From positions 1 to 5,670 of the forward strand of contig JAFLJZ010000236.1 in the NCBI GenBank assembly GCA_022712775.1: a DNA stretch of 5,670 nucleotides, in the 5' to 3' direction. The notes under the pieces were generated by a model. The model did no database searches, was not told the origin of the DNA, and worked only from the letters and a program-made list of their open reading frames with translations. A program made the translations under genes and the position numbers. This document shows positions 1-5,670 of the stretch, piece by piece. Origin of the DNA: Sulfurimonas sp. (GTDB lineage Bacteria > Campylobacterota > Campylobacteria > Campylobacterales > Sulfurimonadaceae). Position 1 is the stretch's first letter; each line of letters begins with the position of its first letter.

Positions 1-2
1 TA

Positions 3-428
3 TTTGTTTTAACTATGCAGGCGAGAGAGCAGCATATAAGAAGACAAAGAGCAACATCAAACATTTGTTCAAACCAAAATTTACTAGCTGTTCGCTCAAC
101 TATCTTTTTATCTCTCTTAGGTAAAAATGGTTTATACGAGATGGCAAATCTATGTTTTTCAAAAAGCGAATATTTAAAAGAAAAACTACAGCCTATCTCC
201 ACTCTTGAGATATGCAATAAAGACAATACATTTAATGAGTTTGTAGTTAAAACACCTTTAAGCTCAAGTGACTTTTTAAACAAGCTAAGCGATAAAGGTT
301 TTTATGCTGGGATTAACCTCGCTAACCTTTATGAAGAACATTCAAACAAGATTCTAATCAGTGTAAGTGAAAAAAGAACAAAAAAACAAATAGACTCGTT
401 AGCTGTAGCGATAGGGGAAATATTATGA
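3..428 (+). CDS. gcvPA: Glycine dehydrogenase (decarboxylating) subunit 1, 3' part (P-protein alpha)
   Basis: C-terminal portion of subunit 1 of the two-subunit glycine cleavage P-protein, which with GcvPB forms the cytoplasmic PLP enzyme that decarboxylates glycine and passes the aminomethyl group to the lipoyl arm of H-protein. The frame is open to the left edge, so the gene begins outside the window; the ATG at 15 is internal, because the residues before it (FVLT) continue the family motif. About 141 residues are visible, against roughly 440 in full-length members. The segment REQHIRRQRATSNICSNQ is the conserved GcvPA signature, followed by the expected GKNGLYEMANLC helix region. Nothing in the visible part looks damaged. 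The stop codon overlaps the gcvPB start (ATGA), which suggests translational coupling and equal production of the two subunits. Identification is firm; only the 5' part is unseen. Confidence 0.95.
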   Translation, partial: FVLTMQAREQHIRRQRATSNICSNQNLLAVRSTIFLSLLGKNGLYEMANLCFSKSEYLKEKLQPISTLEICNKDNTFNEFVVKTPLSSSDFLNKLSDKGFYAGINLANLYEEHSNKILISVSEKRTKKQIDSLAVAIGEIL

Positions 429-1900
429 GTGGTTCTATGAATGATACTGTGACAGTTCAGACAATATTTGACAAGTCACAAGATGGAAGAAATGGTATAA
501 AATTACCTCCTTTAGATGTAAAAATAAGTACCACTATAAATACATCATTTTTAAGAAAAGAAAAAGCAAAACTTCCAGAGGTGAGTGAGTTTGATGTAGT
601 AAGACACTTTACCAATCTTTCAAATAAAAACATGTCCATAGACAAAAACTTCTACCCTTTAGGCTCTTGTACTATGAAATACAATCCAAAGATTGTTGAG
701 CGAATCGCAGCACTTGATGGTTTTGTAAATATCCACCCCCATGTAATTACAAATGATAATGCGAACGATGTACAAGGTTGTTTAGAAACTATAGATATGT
801 TAGAAAAGTACTTATGTGAAGTAACAGGAATGAAAGCGTTTACAACAACTCCACAAGCAGGTGCACATGGTGAGATGTTGGGAATTATGATGATTGATAA
901 ATATCACAAAAGTAAGGGTGAGAAAAGAAAATACATCATCGTTCCAGATTCTTCACATGGAACAAATCCTGCAACTGCGTCTATGGTTGGTTATGATGTT
1001 ATTACTATCAAATCTGATGCAAATGGTGCTATGGATATTGATGAGTTTAGAGCAAAAATGAGTACAGATGTAGCAGCCGTTATGCTAACAGTTCCAAACA
1101 CACTAGGAATGTACAATAAACGAATCAAAGAGTTATGTGATATAGCCCACGAATATGACACCATGATGTACTACGATGGTGCTAATATGAATGCTATCAT
1201 GGGAGTTGTACGACCTGGTGATATTGGCTTTGATGTTATACATATAAATGTTCATAAAACATTTGCAACACCGCATGGTGGCGGTGGTCCAGGTTCTGGC
1301 CCTGTTGGAGTAAATGACAAACTCAAAGAATTTTTACCTGACTTAGGAATACAAAAAGTAGATGATGTTTATTCATTTACTAGTGGTGGGAAAAACTCTA
1401 TCGGAAAAATATCACCATTTTTTGGAAACTATGGAATCTCTCTAAGAGCTATAACTTATATGATAGGTTTAGGTTCAAATGGAATGGAGAACGCAAGCAG
1501 CAAAGCTGTTTTAAATGCAAATTATATACGAGTGCGACTCAAAGATTATTTTGATGTTCCATTTGGAGGAATGTGTATGCATGAGTGTGTTTTAAGTGCA
1601 AAAACCTTAGCCAAAAAAGGTGTTAGTGCTATGGATATAGCGAAGTACTTACTTGATTTTGGTATGCATTCACCTACTGTTTATTTCCCTCTTATTGTAA
1701 AAGAAGCTATCATGATAGAGCCTACTGAAACAGAAAATAAAGAAACTATAGACCTCTTTTGTGACACTATGATAGATGCAGTAAACTTAGCAAATACAAA
1801 CCCAGAGGAGTTTAAACTCTATCCAAAAACTCTAGGAGTATGTAGACCAGATGATACAAGAGCTATAAAAGAACTTGATGTTAGATTCTCTCGCAACTAA
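425..1900 (+). CDS. gcvPB: Glycine dehydrogenase (decarboxylating) subunit 2 (P-protein beta)
   Basis: Subunit 2 of the glycine cleavage P-protein, carrying the PLP-binding lysine; it pairs with GcvPA. The 491 residues match the usual length of the family (about 480-500). An N-terminal KLPPLDV segment (27-33) is typical of GcvPB, FYPLGSCTMKYNPK (76-89) is a family signature, SSHGTNPA lies at 176-183, and HINVHKTF (273-280) contains the Schiff-base lysine Lys278, followed by the glycine-rich TPHGGGGPGSGP loop. The C-terminal EPTETENKE stretch is also typical. The start at 425 is supported by AGGGGA about seven bases upstream and by the 4-base overlap with the gcvPA stop; a second Met at residue 5 is a less likely start. 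No frameshift or missing catalytic residue is seen. The last 23 bases overlap the next gene. Confidence 0.97.
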   Translation: MSGSMNDTVTVQTIFDKSQDGRNGIKLPPLDVKISTTINTSFLRKEKAKLPEVSEFDVVRHFTNLSNKNMSIDKNFYPLGSCTMKYNPKIVERIAALDGFVNIHPHVITNDNANDVQGCLETIDMLEKYLCEVTGMKAFTTTPQAGAHGEMLGIMMIDKYHKSKGEKRKYIIVPDSSHGTNPATASMVGYDVITIKSDANGAMDIDEFRAKMSTDVAAVMLTVPNTLGMYNKRIKELCDIAHEYDTMMYYDGANMNAIMGVVRPGDIGFDVIHINVHKTFATPHGGGGPGSGPVGVNDKLKEFLPDLGIQKVDDVYSFTSGGKNSIGKISPFFGNYGISLRAITYMIGLGSNGMENASSKAVLNANYIRVRLKDYFDVPFGGMCMHECVLSAKTLAKKGVSAMDIAKYLLDFGMHSPTVYFPLIVKEAIMIEPTETENKETIDLFCDTMIDAVNLANTNPEEFKLYPKTLGVCRPDDTRAIKELDVRFSRN

Positions 1901-2555
1901 GAGTTTTTCTTTATATAATTCTGGCACGATTAGTGCAAAAGAAAATATGAAGATTGATGAAGAGTTATTTAGTAACTTTTCTTCCTCTTCTAAGGCAATA
2001 TTTAGAGTATATGCCTGGGAGAAATCTTATACATACGGTATATCACAAGATATAAAAAAGATTAAAAATCATCCTGAGCTATTAGCCTATAAAGATAATT
2101 ATGCAAAGAGAATTACGGGAGGAGGGATACTATTTCACGGAAATGATATATCTTACTCCTTAGTTATTCCTCTTTCTTATGTAAAAAATTTAAGTGTTAA
2201 AAAAAGTTACGAAATAGTATGTAGCTTCTTGCTTGTATTTTATAAAAAATTAGGCTTAAACCCTATATATGCAAAAGATAGTGCAGATATAAACTTGTCT
2301 AAAAGTGAGTATTGTCAAAAAGGATATGAGCCTTACGATATTTTAATAGATGGACTAAAGTTTGGTGGAAATGCTCAAAGAAGGACAAAAAGTCTTCTTT
2401 TTCAACATGGTTCTATCTCACTAAACAACTCTTGTCAAACTGCGTATAATTCTCTTGAAGATTTAGATATAAAGCTTAGCTATGATGAGGCTAAAGAATT
2501 ACTTATTCAATCTTTTGAAGAAACATTTAGCGTTTCTTTTGTAAAAAATGCTTAG
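1878..2555 (+). CDS. LplA/LipM-family lipoyl-pathway acyltransferase (octanoyltransferase or lipoate-protein ligase)
   Basis: Member of the biotin/lipoate ligase fold family that attaches octanoate or lipoate to the lysine of lipoyl domains; the likely partner here is glycine cleavage H-protein. Using the ATG at 1878 (225 residues), the family features appear in order: N-terminal SGTISAKENMKIDE, which resembles the SG..s..ENMa.DE motif; RITGGGILFHGNDISYSL (78-95), the acyl/adenylate pocket; and YDILIDGLKFGGNAQRR followed by LLFQHGS (about 153-179), with the conserved lysine Lys161. Cys146 lies seven residues before that Tyr, the spacing of the nucleophile Cys150 in Bacillus subtilis LipM. No accessory C-terminal domain of the E. 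coli LplA kind is present (about 340 residues there). The in-frame TTG at 1875 is an alternative start; the ATG at 1948 would remove the conserved N-terminal motif. The ribosome binding site is weak and the gene begins inside gcvPB, so coupling is likely. The family is certain; LipM versus LplA activity is unresolved, so no symbol is given. Confidence 0.88.
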   Translation: MLDSLATKSFSLYNSGTISAKENMKIDEELFSNFSSSSKAIFRVYAWEKSYTYGISQDIKKIKNHPELLAYKDNYAKRITGGGILFHGNDISYSLVIPLSYVKNLSVKKSYEIVCSFLLVFYKKLGLNPIYAKDSADINLSKSEYCQKGYEPYDILIDGLKFGGNAQRRTKSLLFQHGSISLNNSCQTAYNSLEDLDIKLSYDEAKELLIQSFEETFSVSFVKNA

Positions 2556-2583
2556 ATAATCAAAGAAAAAAACAAGGAAATTC

Positions 2584-2703
2584 ATGAAGTTTGAATACGA
2601 TATTAACAAAAGTTGTATCAATAAAAAGAAACATGAGATAGACTTTGTAGAAGCACAAAACTTATGGAGAGATGAGGAGAAGAATTATGATAACAACAAA
2701 TAA
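2584..2703 (+). pseudogene. brnT: BrnT toxin remnant, core deleted
   Basis: A 39-codon frame whose first 30 residues match the N-terminus of BrnT-family ribonuclease toxins: MKFEYDINKSCINKKKHEID, then FVEAQNLWRD. It has an AAGGAAA ribosome binding site at 2574-2580. Intact BrnT is about 90 residues with a RelE-like fold. Here the sequence goes from LWRD straight to EEKNYDNNK and stops, so the central strands and the C-terminal arginine-rich catalytic region are absent. The tail resembles the acidic end often seen after the final RRSR-type motif of BrnT, so the simplest reading is an in-frame internal deletion of roughly 50 codons rather than a premature stop. It overlaps the brnA start by 17 bases, as expected of a toxin-first operon. 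No toxin activity is expected. Homology of the first 30 residues is convincing; the deletion mechanism is inferred. Confidence 0.75.
2674..2680 (+). promoter_or_regulatory. Ribosome binding site of brnA
   Basis: GAGGAGA lies six bases before the ATG at 2687. It is a much better signal than anything placed before the in-frame ATG at 2672, which would add MRRRI to the protein. It therefore decides the brnA start. It lies in the retained tail of the brnT stub, so the event that removed the toxin core left the antitoxin's translation signal in place. Confidence 0.6.
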
Positions 2704-2953
2704 AGAGTTTGATGAAAAATTTGACAACAATGAAGATATTAGTGAACATCTTGATTTTTCAAAATCTATCCGATTAAAAAACTTTAATAAACTAAAGACA
2801 GATACCAAAAAAGTCAATGTTGATTTTCCCGAATGGGTTATCAACGCTCTTGATGATGAAGCAAAAAAAATTGGTGTTACAAGACAATCCATTATTAAAG
2901 TGTGGATTGCCCAAAGACTTAAAGCAGAATCAGATCACTTACACGCAAGCTAG
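2687..2953 (+). CDS. brnA: BrnA-family antitoxin (ribbon-helix-helix)
   Basis: Antitoxin of the BrnT/BrnA type II toxin-antitoxin family; intact members bind and neutralise BrnT and repress their own promoter through a CopG-like ribbon-helix-helix domain. The 88 residues start with the family's KEFDEKFDNNEDISEHLDFS region (6-25). The DNA-binding fold follows: strand KKVNVDFP (41-48), first helix EWVINALDDEAKKIG (49-63) and second helix TRQSIIKVWIAQRLK (65-79). The start at 2687 is preferred over 2672 because of its ribosome binding site. The frame is complete with no missing motif. Its partner just upstream is only a stub, so this is an orphan antitoxin unless another BrnT exists in the genome. 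It sits between two lipoate genes, 14 bases before lipA. Family assignment is strong; present function is unknown. Confidence 0.88.
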   Translation: MITTNKEFDEKFDNNEDISEHLDFSKSIRLKNFNKLKTDTKKVNVDFPEWVINALDDEAKKIGVTRQSIIKVWIAQRLKAESDHLHAS

Positions 2954-2967
2954 CAAGAAGGAAACAC

Positions 2968-3828
2968 ATGATAACACCACTTAAAAAACATCAAAGAAAA
3001 CCTGAGTGGTTAAGAAAAAAAATCTCATTTTCAGCGCAAAGAGATATGGATACTCTCTTAAAAGATATAGGTATTCATACTATATGCCAAGAAGCTAAAT
3101 GTCCAAATATTAGTGAATGTTTTTCTAAGAAGACTGCAACATTTTTAATCCTTGGTGGAATCTGTACTAGAAGATGTACTTACTGTAATGTAACTACTGG
3201 CAAACCCCTTGAAGTAAACAAAGAAGAGATAGATCAAGTGACACTTGCCATACAAAAGCTAGAGCTTAAATTTGTAGTTATTACAAGCCCTGCTCGAGAT
3301 GATTTAGAAGATGGTGGAGCGGAGCAATTTTTAGAAGTAACTAAAAATATTTTAGATAAAATTCCCACTACACAAGTAGAACTTCTAATCCCTGACTTTC
3401 AAGGAAACATAGGTTCTATTAAAACTGTACTCAAAAGTGGTGCTGTTATAATTGGGCACAACATAGAAACAGTACCGAGACTTTATAGTATTAGAAAAGC
3501 GTCAATGTATCAACGCTCTTTAGATGTTTTAAAGCACTTAAAAGAGTTTGGTGGGAGTAATGTTAAAACTAAAAGTGCTATTATGTTAGGTCTTGGTGAA
3601 ACACAAGAAGAGGTTATAGATGTTTTTAAAGACTTGATGAGCGTAGGTTGTAAACTACTTAGTATTGGTCAGTATTTAGCACCATCAAATGAATACGAAA
3701 AAGTAGTCGAATATATAAAACCAGAACAATTTACGCTCTATAAAAAAATCGCACTTGACATGGGTTTTGAGTTTGTGCATTCATCACCTTATGCTAGAAG
3801 CTCATACATGGCACACGAATATATTTAA
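2968..3828 (+). CDS. lipA: Lipoyl synthase (radical SAM), divergent
   Basis: Radical-SAM enzyme that inserts two sulfur atoms at C6 and C8 of an octanoyl group already bound to a lipoyl-domain lysine, sacrificing its auxiliary 4Fe-4S cluster. Both cysteine sets are present: the auxiliary C-x4-C-x5-C at Cys40, Cys45, Cys51 (CQEAKCPNISEC) and the radical-SAM C-x3-C-x2-C at Cys66, Cys70, Cys73 (CTRRCTYC). The C-terminal RSSY (277-280), whose serine ligates the auxiliary cluster in characterised LipA, is kept. Other family segments are RDDLEDGGA (110-118), LLIPDFQGN (139-147), HNIETVPRLY (164-173) and MLGLGET (206-212). At 286 residues it is somewhat shorter than E. coli LipA (321). Several signature positions differ from the common form: VITSPARDD for VITSVDRDD, RSSYMA for RSSYHA, and no HLPV-type segment after GQYLAPS. 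AAGGAAA at 2958-2964 supports the start. Catalytic competence is expected from the intact cysteines and serine. Confidence 0.93.
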   Translation: MITPLKKHQRKPEWLRKKISFSAQRDMDTLLKDIGIHTICQEAKCPNISECFSKKTATFLILGGICTRRCTYCNVTTGKPLEVNKEEIDQVTLAIQKLELKFVVITSPARDDLEDGGAEQFLEVTKNILDKIPTTQVELLIPDFQGNIGSIKTVLKSGAVIIGHNIETVPRLYSIRKASMYQRSLDVLKHLKEFGGSNVKTKSAIMLGLGETQEEVIDVFKDLMSVGCKLLSIGQYLAPSNEYEKVVEYIKPEQFTLYKKIALDMGFEFVHSSPYARSSYMAHEYI

Positions 3829-3837
3829 AGGAACACA

Positions 3838-5193
3838 ATGTTTGATTATGATGTACTTATAATAGGGGCTGGTCCGGCTGGTTATGAAGCTGCTAGCTTG
3901 TTAGGTAAAGGCGGAAAGACTGTATGTTTAGTAGAAAAAACAGAAGCTTCAATCGGAGGAACTTGTCTTAATGAGGGTTGTATTCCTGCAAAGAACTTTT
4001 TGGAGACTGCCTCATATATAAAAAAGCAAGATTATTTTAAATCATGTGGTGTAAACTTTACTTTAGATTCTTTTAATATTGAGACATTAAAAAAATCTAC
4101 TCACTGCTTAATTGAAGACTTAAAAAGTGGGATTGAATCAAAGCTAAAAAAAGCAAAGATAGTTTTTGAGTTCGGCGAAGCATCATTTGTAGATAAAAAT
4201 ACACTAACAGTAAATAACAAAAAGATAACTGCTACTAACATCATAATAGCAAGTGGGTCTACTCATAGAAACCATCCTTTACTCAACTTAGCCAAAGATA
4301 AGATTATTTCAAGCAAGGAAGTATTTACTCTAGCAGATATTCCAAAGTCAATCTTGATTATTGGTGGAGGGGCTATAGGTTGTGAATTTGCTAGTTTTTT
4401 TAATGCACTTGGAGCAGAGGTAGAAATCGCAGAATTTACAAAAAAGCTTGTCCCAGTTGAAGATGATGATGTATCAAAAACACTCAAACGAGAACTAGAA
4501 AAGAAGGGAATAAAGGTTTACCTTGATGCAAATGTAAATGAGTATGAGATACTTGATGATGGAGTAGAAGTAAATATAAAAACTCCAAAAAAAGATGAAA
4601 AAAAGAGATACGACAAGATTTTAATATCTATAGGGCGTAGTCCAAATACAAGTTCTCTAAAAGTGCAAAACGCTACTATCACTTTAAAAAATGGACATAT
4701 AGAAATAAATGACAAGCTACAGACATTAAACGCAGATAATATCTACGCTATTGGCGATGTTATTAACACTCCTGCTCTTGCTCATGTGGCTTATTATGAA
4801 GCTATACGAGTTGCACAAATAATTTTAGAAAAAGAAGTACTGCCAAAAGAAGCGATTTTTCCATCTGTTACATTTTGTACACCTCAAGTTGCAAGTATTG
4901 GAAAAAGTGAAAAGTATCTAAAAGAAAATGAAGTTGCATTTAAAGTCAAAAAATTATTTTTCAAATCAAACGCAAAAGCTAAAATAAAAGGTGATGATAG
5001 CGGATTTTTAAAAGTCCTTTATGAAGAAGATTCTACGCTCATTCTTGGTGCAAGTATTATAGGAAATGATGCAACAGAACTCATTCATCAGTTTCTCATA
5101 GCAATAAATGCTAAACTAACTTTAAAAGATATGGAAAAAATGATTTTTGCACATCCAACTTTAAGTGAATCTAGTTTAGATTTAGTTCGATAA
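3838..5193 (+). CDS. lpd: Dihydrolipoamide dehydrogenase (L-protein / E3)
   Basis: FAD-dependent pyridine-nucleotide disulfide oxidoreductase that reoxidises dihydrolipoyl groups with NAD+; in this operon it should be the L-protein of the glycine cleavage system. Visible features in order: FAD-binding GAGPAG (10-15); redox-active pair Cys43 and Cys48 in GGTCLNEGCIPAK; NAD-binding GGGAIG (176-181) with flanking CEFAS; second FAD motif AIGD (304-307) followed by LAHVAYYEA; dimerisation domain from about 340; and catalytic HPTLSE (His439, Glu444). The 451 residues are slightly short for E3 (about 460-475): the chain ends seven residues after Glu444. AAGGAA at 3828-3833, overlapping the lipA stop, supports the ATG at 3838. 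Related enzymes such as mercuric or glutathione reductase are less likely given the lipoate neighbours. The 3' end overlaps the convergent cbiT gene by 12 bases. Confidence 0.93.
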   Translation: MFDYDVLIIGAGPAGYEAASLLGKGGKTVCLVEKTEASIGGTCLNEGCIPAKNFLETASYIKKQDYFKSCGVNFTLDSFNIETLKKSTHCLIEDLKSGIESKLKKAKIVFEFGEASFVDKNTLTVNNKKITATNIIIASGSTHRNHPLLNLAKDKIISSKEVFTLADIPKSILIIGGGAIGCEFASFFNALGAEVEIAEFTKKLVPVEDDDVSKTLKRELEKKGIKVYLDANVNEYEILDDGVEVNIKTPKKDEKKRYDKILISIGRSPNTSSLKVQNATITLKNGHIEINDKLQTLNADNIYAIGDVINTPALAHVAYYEAIRVAQIILEKEVLPKEAIFPSVTFCTPQVASIGKSEKYLKENEVAFKVKKLFFKSNAKAKIKGDDSGFLKVLYEEDSTLILGASIIGNDATELIHQFLIAINAKLTLKDMEKMIFAHPTLSESSLDLVR

Positions 5194-5208
5194 ACTAAGT
5201 ATTTTTTT
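5180..5208 (+). terminator. Probable intrinsic terminator of the gcv-lip-lpd operon
   Basis: An inverted repeat TTAGTT (5182-5187) / AACTAA (5193-5198) with a five-base loop can be lengthened by a wobble pair and an A-T pair to 5180/5200, and is followed after one base by seven T (5202-5208). It spans the lpd stop codon. The stem is AT-rich and weak, with alternative pairings nearby (5168-5173 with 5177-5182; 5172-5178 with 5191-5197), so efficiency is uncertain. The position, right at the end of the operon and inside the opposing gene's coding sequence, supports the call. Confidence 0.5.
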
Positions 5209-5670
5209 AACAATAATCTGATGCATAATTCTCTCAGGTTCTGGCATAAGTAAACTCATTTTATAAGTTGTAAGAGAGATACTTTTTATATCAAATTTTA
5301 TTTCAGCTTTTTTTAGTACATTTATCGCAGTTGTTAGGTGTTGGAGTGTTACAAAGTTTGCTACCATGATTCCATCATCTGCTAAACGGGAATATAAATA
5401 ATCTAATTCTGAAATAACCTTATCACCACCACCACCAACGAAGATTCTATCAGGTGTGCTTGTCTCTTTTTTATAATCTTCACTTGCTTCACCAATATAA
5501 AGTTTCGTACTTAGAATCTTATGTGTAGTGAGTGAGTTTTCTATCATTTTTGCACGTTTCTCATTCTTCTCAAACATAATAGACTGAACTTTATAACGTT
5601 TGTATCCGTCAATACTAACAGAGCCACTTCCCGCACCTACATCCCAAAGTAACATATTTGGCTGTAAGTC
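5182..5670 (-). CDS. cbiT: Cobalt-precorrin-6B C15-methyltransferase (decarboxylating), 3' part
   Basis: C-terminal part of a CbiT/CobL-type SAM methyltransferase of corrin-ring (vitamin B12) synthesis, which methylates C15 and decarboxylates the C12 acetate side chain of precorrin-6B or its cobalt form. The frame is open to the right edge (DLQPN before the Met at 5655), so the gene starts outside the window and that Met is not the start. About 162 residues are visible. The SAM-binding motif LLWDVGAGSGSVSID starts just after 5655, with an acidic residue (Glu) in FEKNEKRAKMIENS where the ribose contact is expected. DRIFVGGGGDKV is the characteristic CbiT glycine stretch. Whether it is a separate CbiT or the second half of a CbiE-CbiT (CobL) fusion cannot be seen. 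It is transcribed towards lpd and their 3' ends overlap by 12 bases. No metabolic link to the glycine/lipoate operon is evident. Confidence 0.85.
   Translation of the reverse strand, partial: DLQPNMLLWDVGAGSGSVSIDGYKRYKVQSIMFEKNEKRAKMIENSLTTHKILSTKLYIGEASEDYKKETSTPDRIFVGGGGDKVISELDYLYSRLADDGIMVANFVTLQHLTTAINVLKKAEIKFDIKSISLTTYKMSLLMPEPERIMHQIIVKKILSLSN

Noticed and set aside
457..645. Minus-strand open frame of 62 codons opposite gcvPB
   Set aside because: It lies wholly inside the strongly supported gcvPB gene, has no recognisable protein motif, and is a chance frame.
2533..2560. Possible promoter before the brnT stub: GATAAT at 2555-2560 with T-rich DNA upstream
   Set aside because: There is no convincing -35 element, and such hexamers are common in DNA this AT-rich; not enough to annotate.
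2578..2591. Palindrome TTCATGAA (2581-2588) over the brnT start, with partly symmetric A/T flanks, as a BrnA operator
   Set aside because: Eight bases centred on a start codon can arise by chance, the symmetry breaks at the next base, and no second half-site is seen.
2672..2686. Upstream ATG at 2672 as the brnA start
   Set aside because: It would add MRRRI, which is not part of the family N-terminus, and it lacks a well-placed ribosome binding site. GAGGAG before 2687 fits better.
2662..2892. Minus-strand open frame of 76 codons opposite brnA
   Set aside because: The plus strand encodes a clear BrnA; the opposite frame is a low-complexity Ser/Phe/Leu-rich translation typical of a shadow.
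4263..4715. Two minus-strand open frames (4263-4487 and 4518-4715) opposite lpd
   Set aside because: Both lie within the NAD-binding part of lpd, show no family motif and have no gene context.
5138..5173. Terminator for the minus-strand cbiT gene, using the AATCTA/TAGATT stem and the A-run at about 5143-5148
   Set aside because: The stem is only six weak pairs with a three-base loop, and the A-run is about 20 bases away from it, too far for an intrinsic terminator.
1..5670. CRISPR arrays, tRNA/rRNA genes, insertion sequences, riboswitches (including a glycine riboswitch)
   Set aside because: No repeated units, RNA-gene signatures or transposase motifs were seen. The operon's 5' leader, where a glycine riboswitch would lie, is outside the window.

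Overview
The window is AT-rich bacterial DNA (about one third G+C by eye) with tightly packed genes, short spacers and frequent small overlaps. Low G+C, a glycine cleavage P-protein split into two subunits and a nearby cobalamin gene fit a free-living Campylobacterota (Sulfurimonas/Sulfurovum/Arcobacter-like). That placement is an inference from gene style, with no marker gene to confirm it.

Layout. Positions 1-5193 on the plus strand read as one operon, entered part-way through: the 3' end of gcvPA (P-protein subunit 1), gcvPB (subunit 2, with the PLP lysine), a small LplA/LipM-family lipoyl-pathway acyltransferase, a damaged brnT-brnA toxin-antitoxin pair, lipA (lipoyl synthase) and lpd (dihydrolipoamide dehydrogenase, the L-protein). 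The largest plus-strand spacer is 28 bases, and gcvPA/gcvPB and gcvPB/acyltransferase overlap. A weak hairpin followed by seven T residues sits at the end of lpd. On the minus strand, the 3' part of a cobalt-precorrin methyltransferase (CbiT/CobL type) converges on lpd and overlaps it by 12 bases.

How the genes fit together. GcvPA/GcvPB decarboxylate glycine and load the aminomethyl group onto lipoylated H-protein. Lpd reoxidises the dihydrolipoyl arm. The LipM/LplA-like enzyme would place octanoate (or lipoate) on H-protein, and LipA would insert the two sulfurs. The operon therefore carries both a lipoate-using enzyme and the means to make its cofactor. GcvT and GcvH are not in the window and are expected upstream.

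The most unusual point is the brnTA locus between the acyltransferase and lipA. BrnT is reduced to a 39-residue N-terminal stub with a short tail and lacks its core, while the BrnA antitoxin is intact and keeps a good ribosome binding site. The other notable points are a cysteine in the acyltransferase at the position of the LipM nucleophile, and a LipA with all cluster cysteines but altered signature motifs. I found no previously undescribed system, CRISPR array, RNA gene or insertion sequence. No gene-free stretch exceeds 300 bases.
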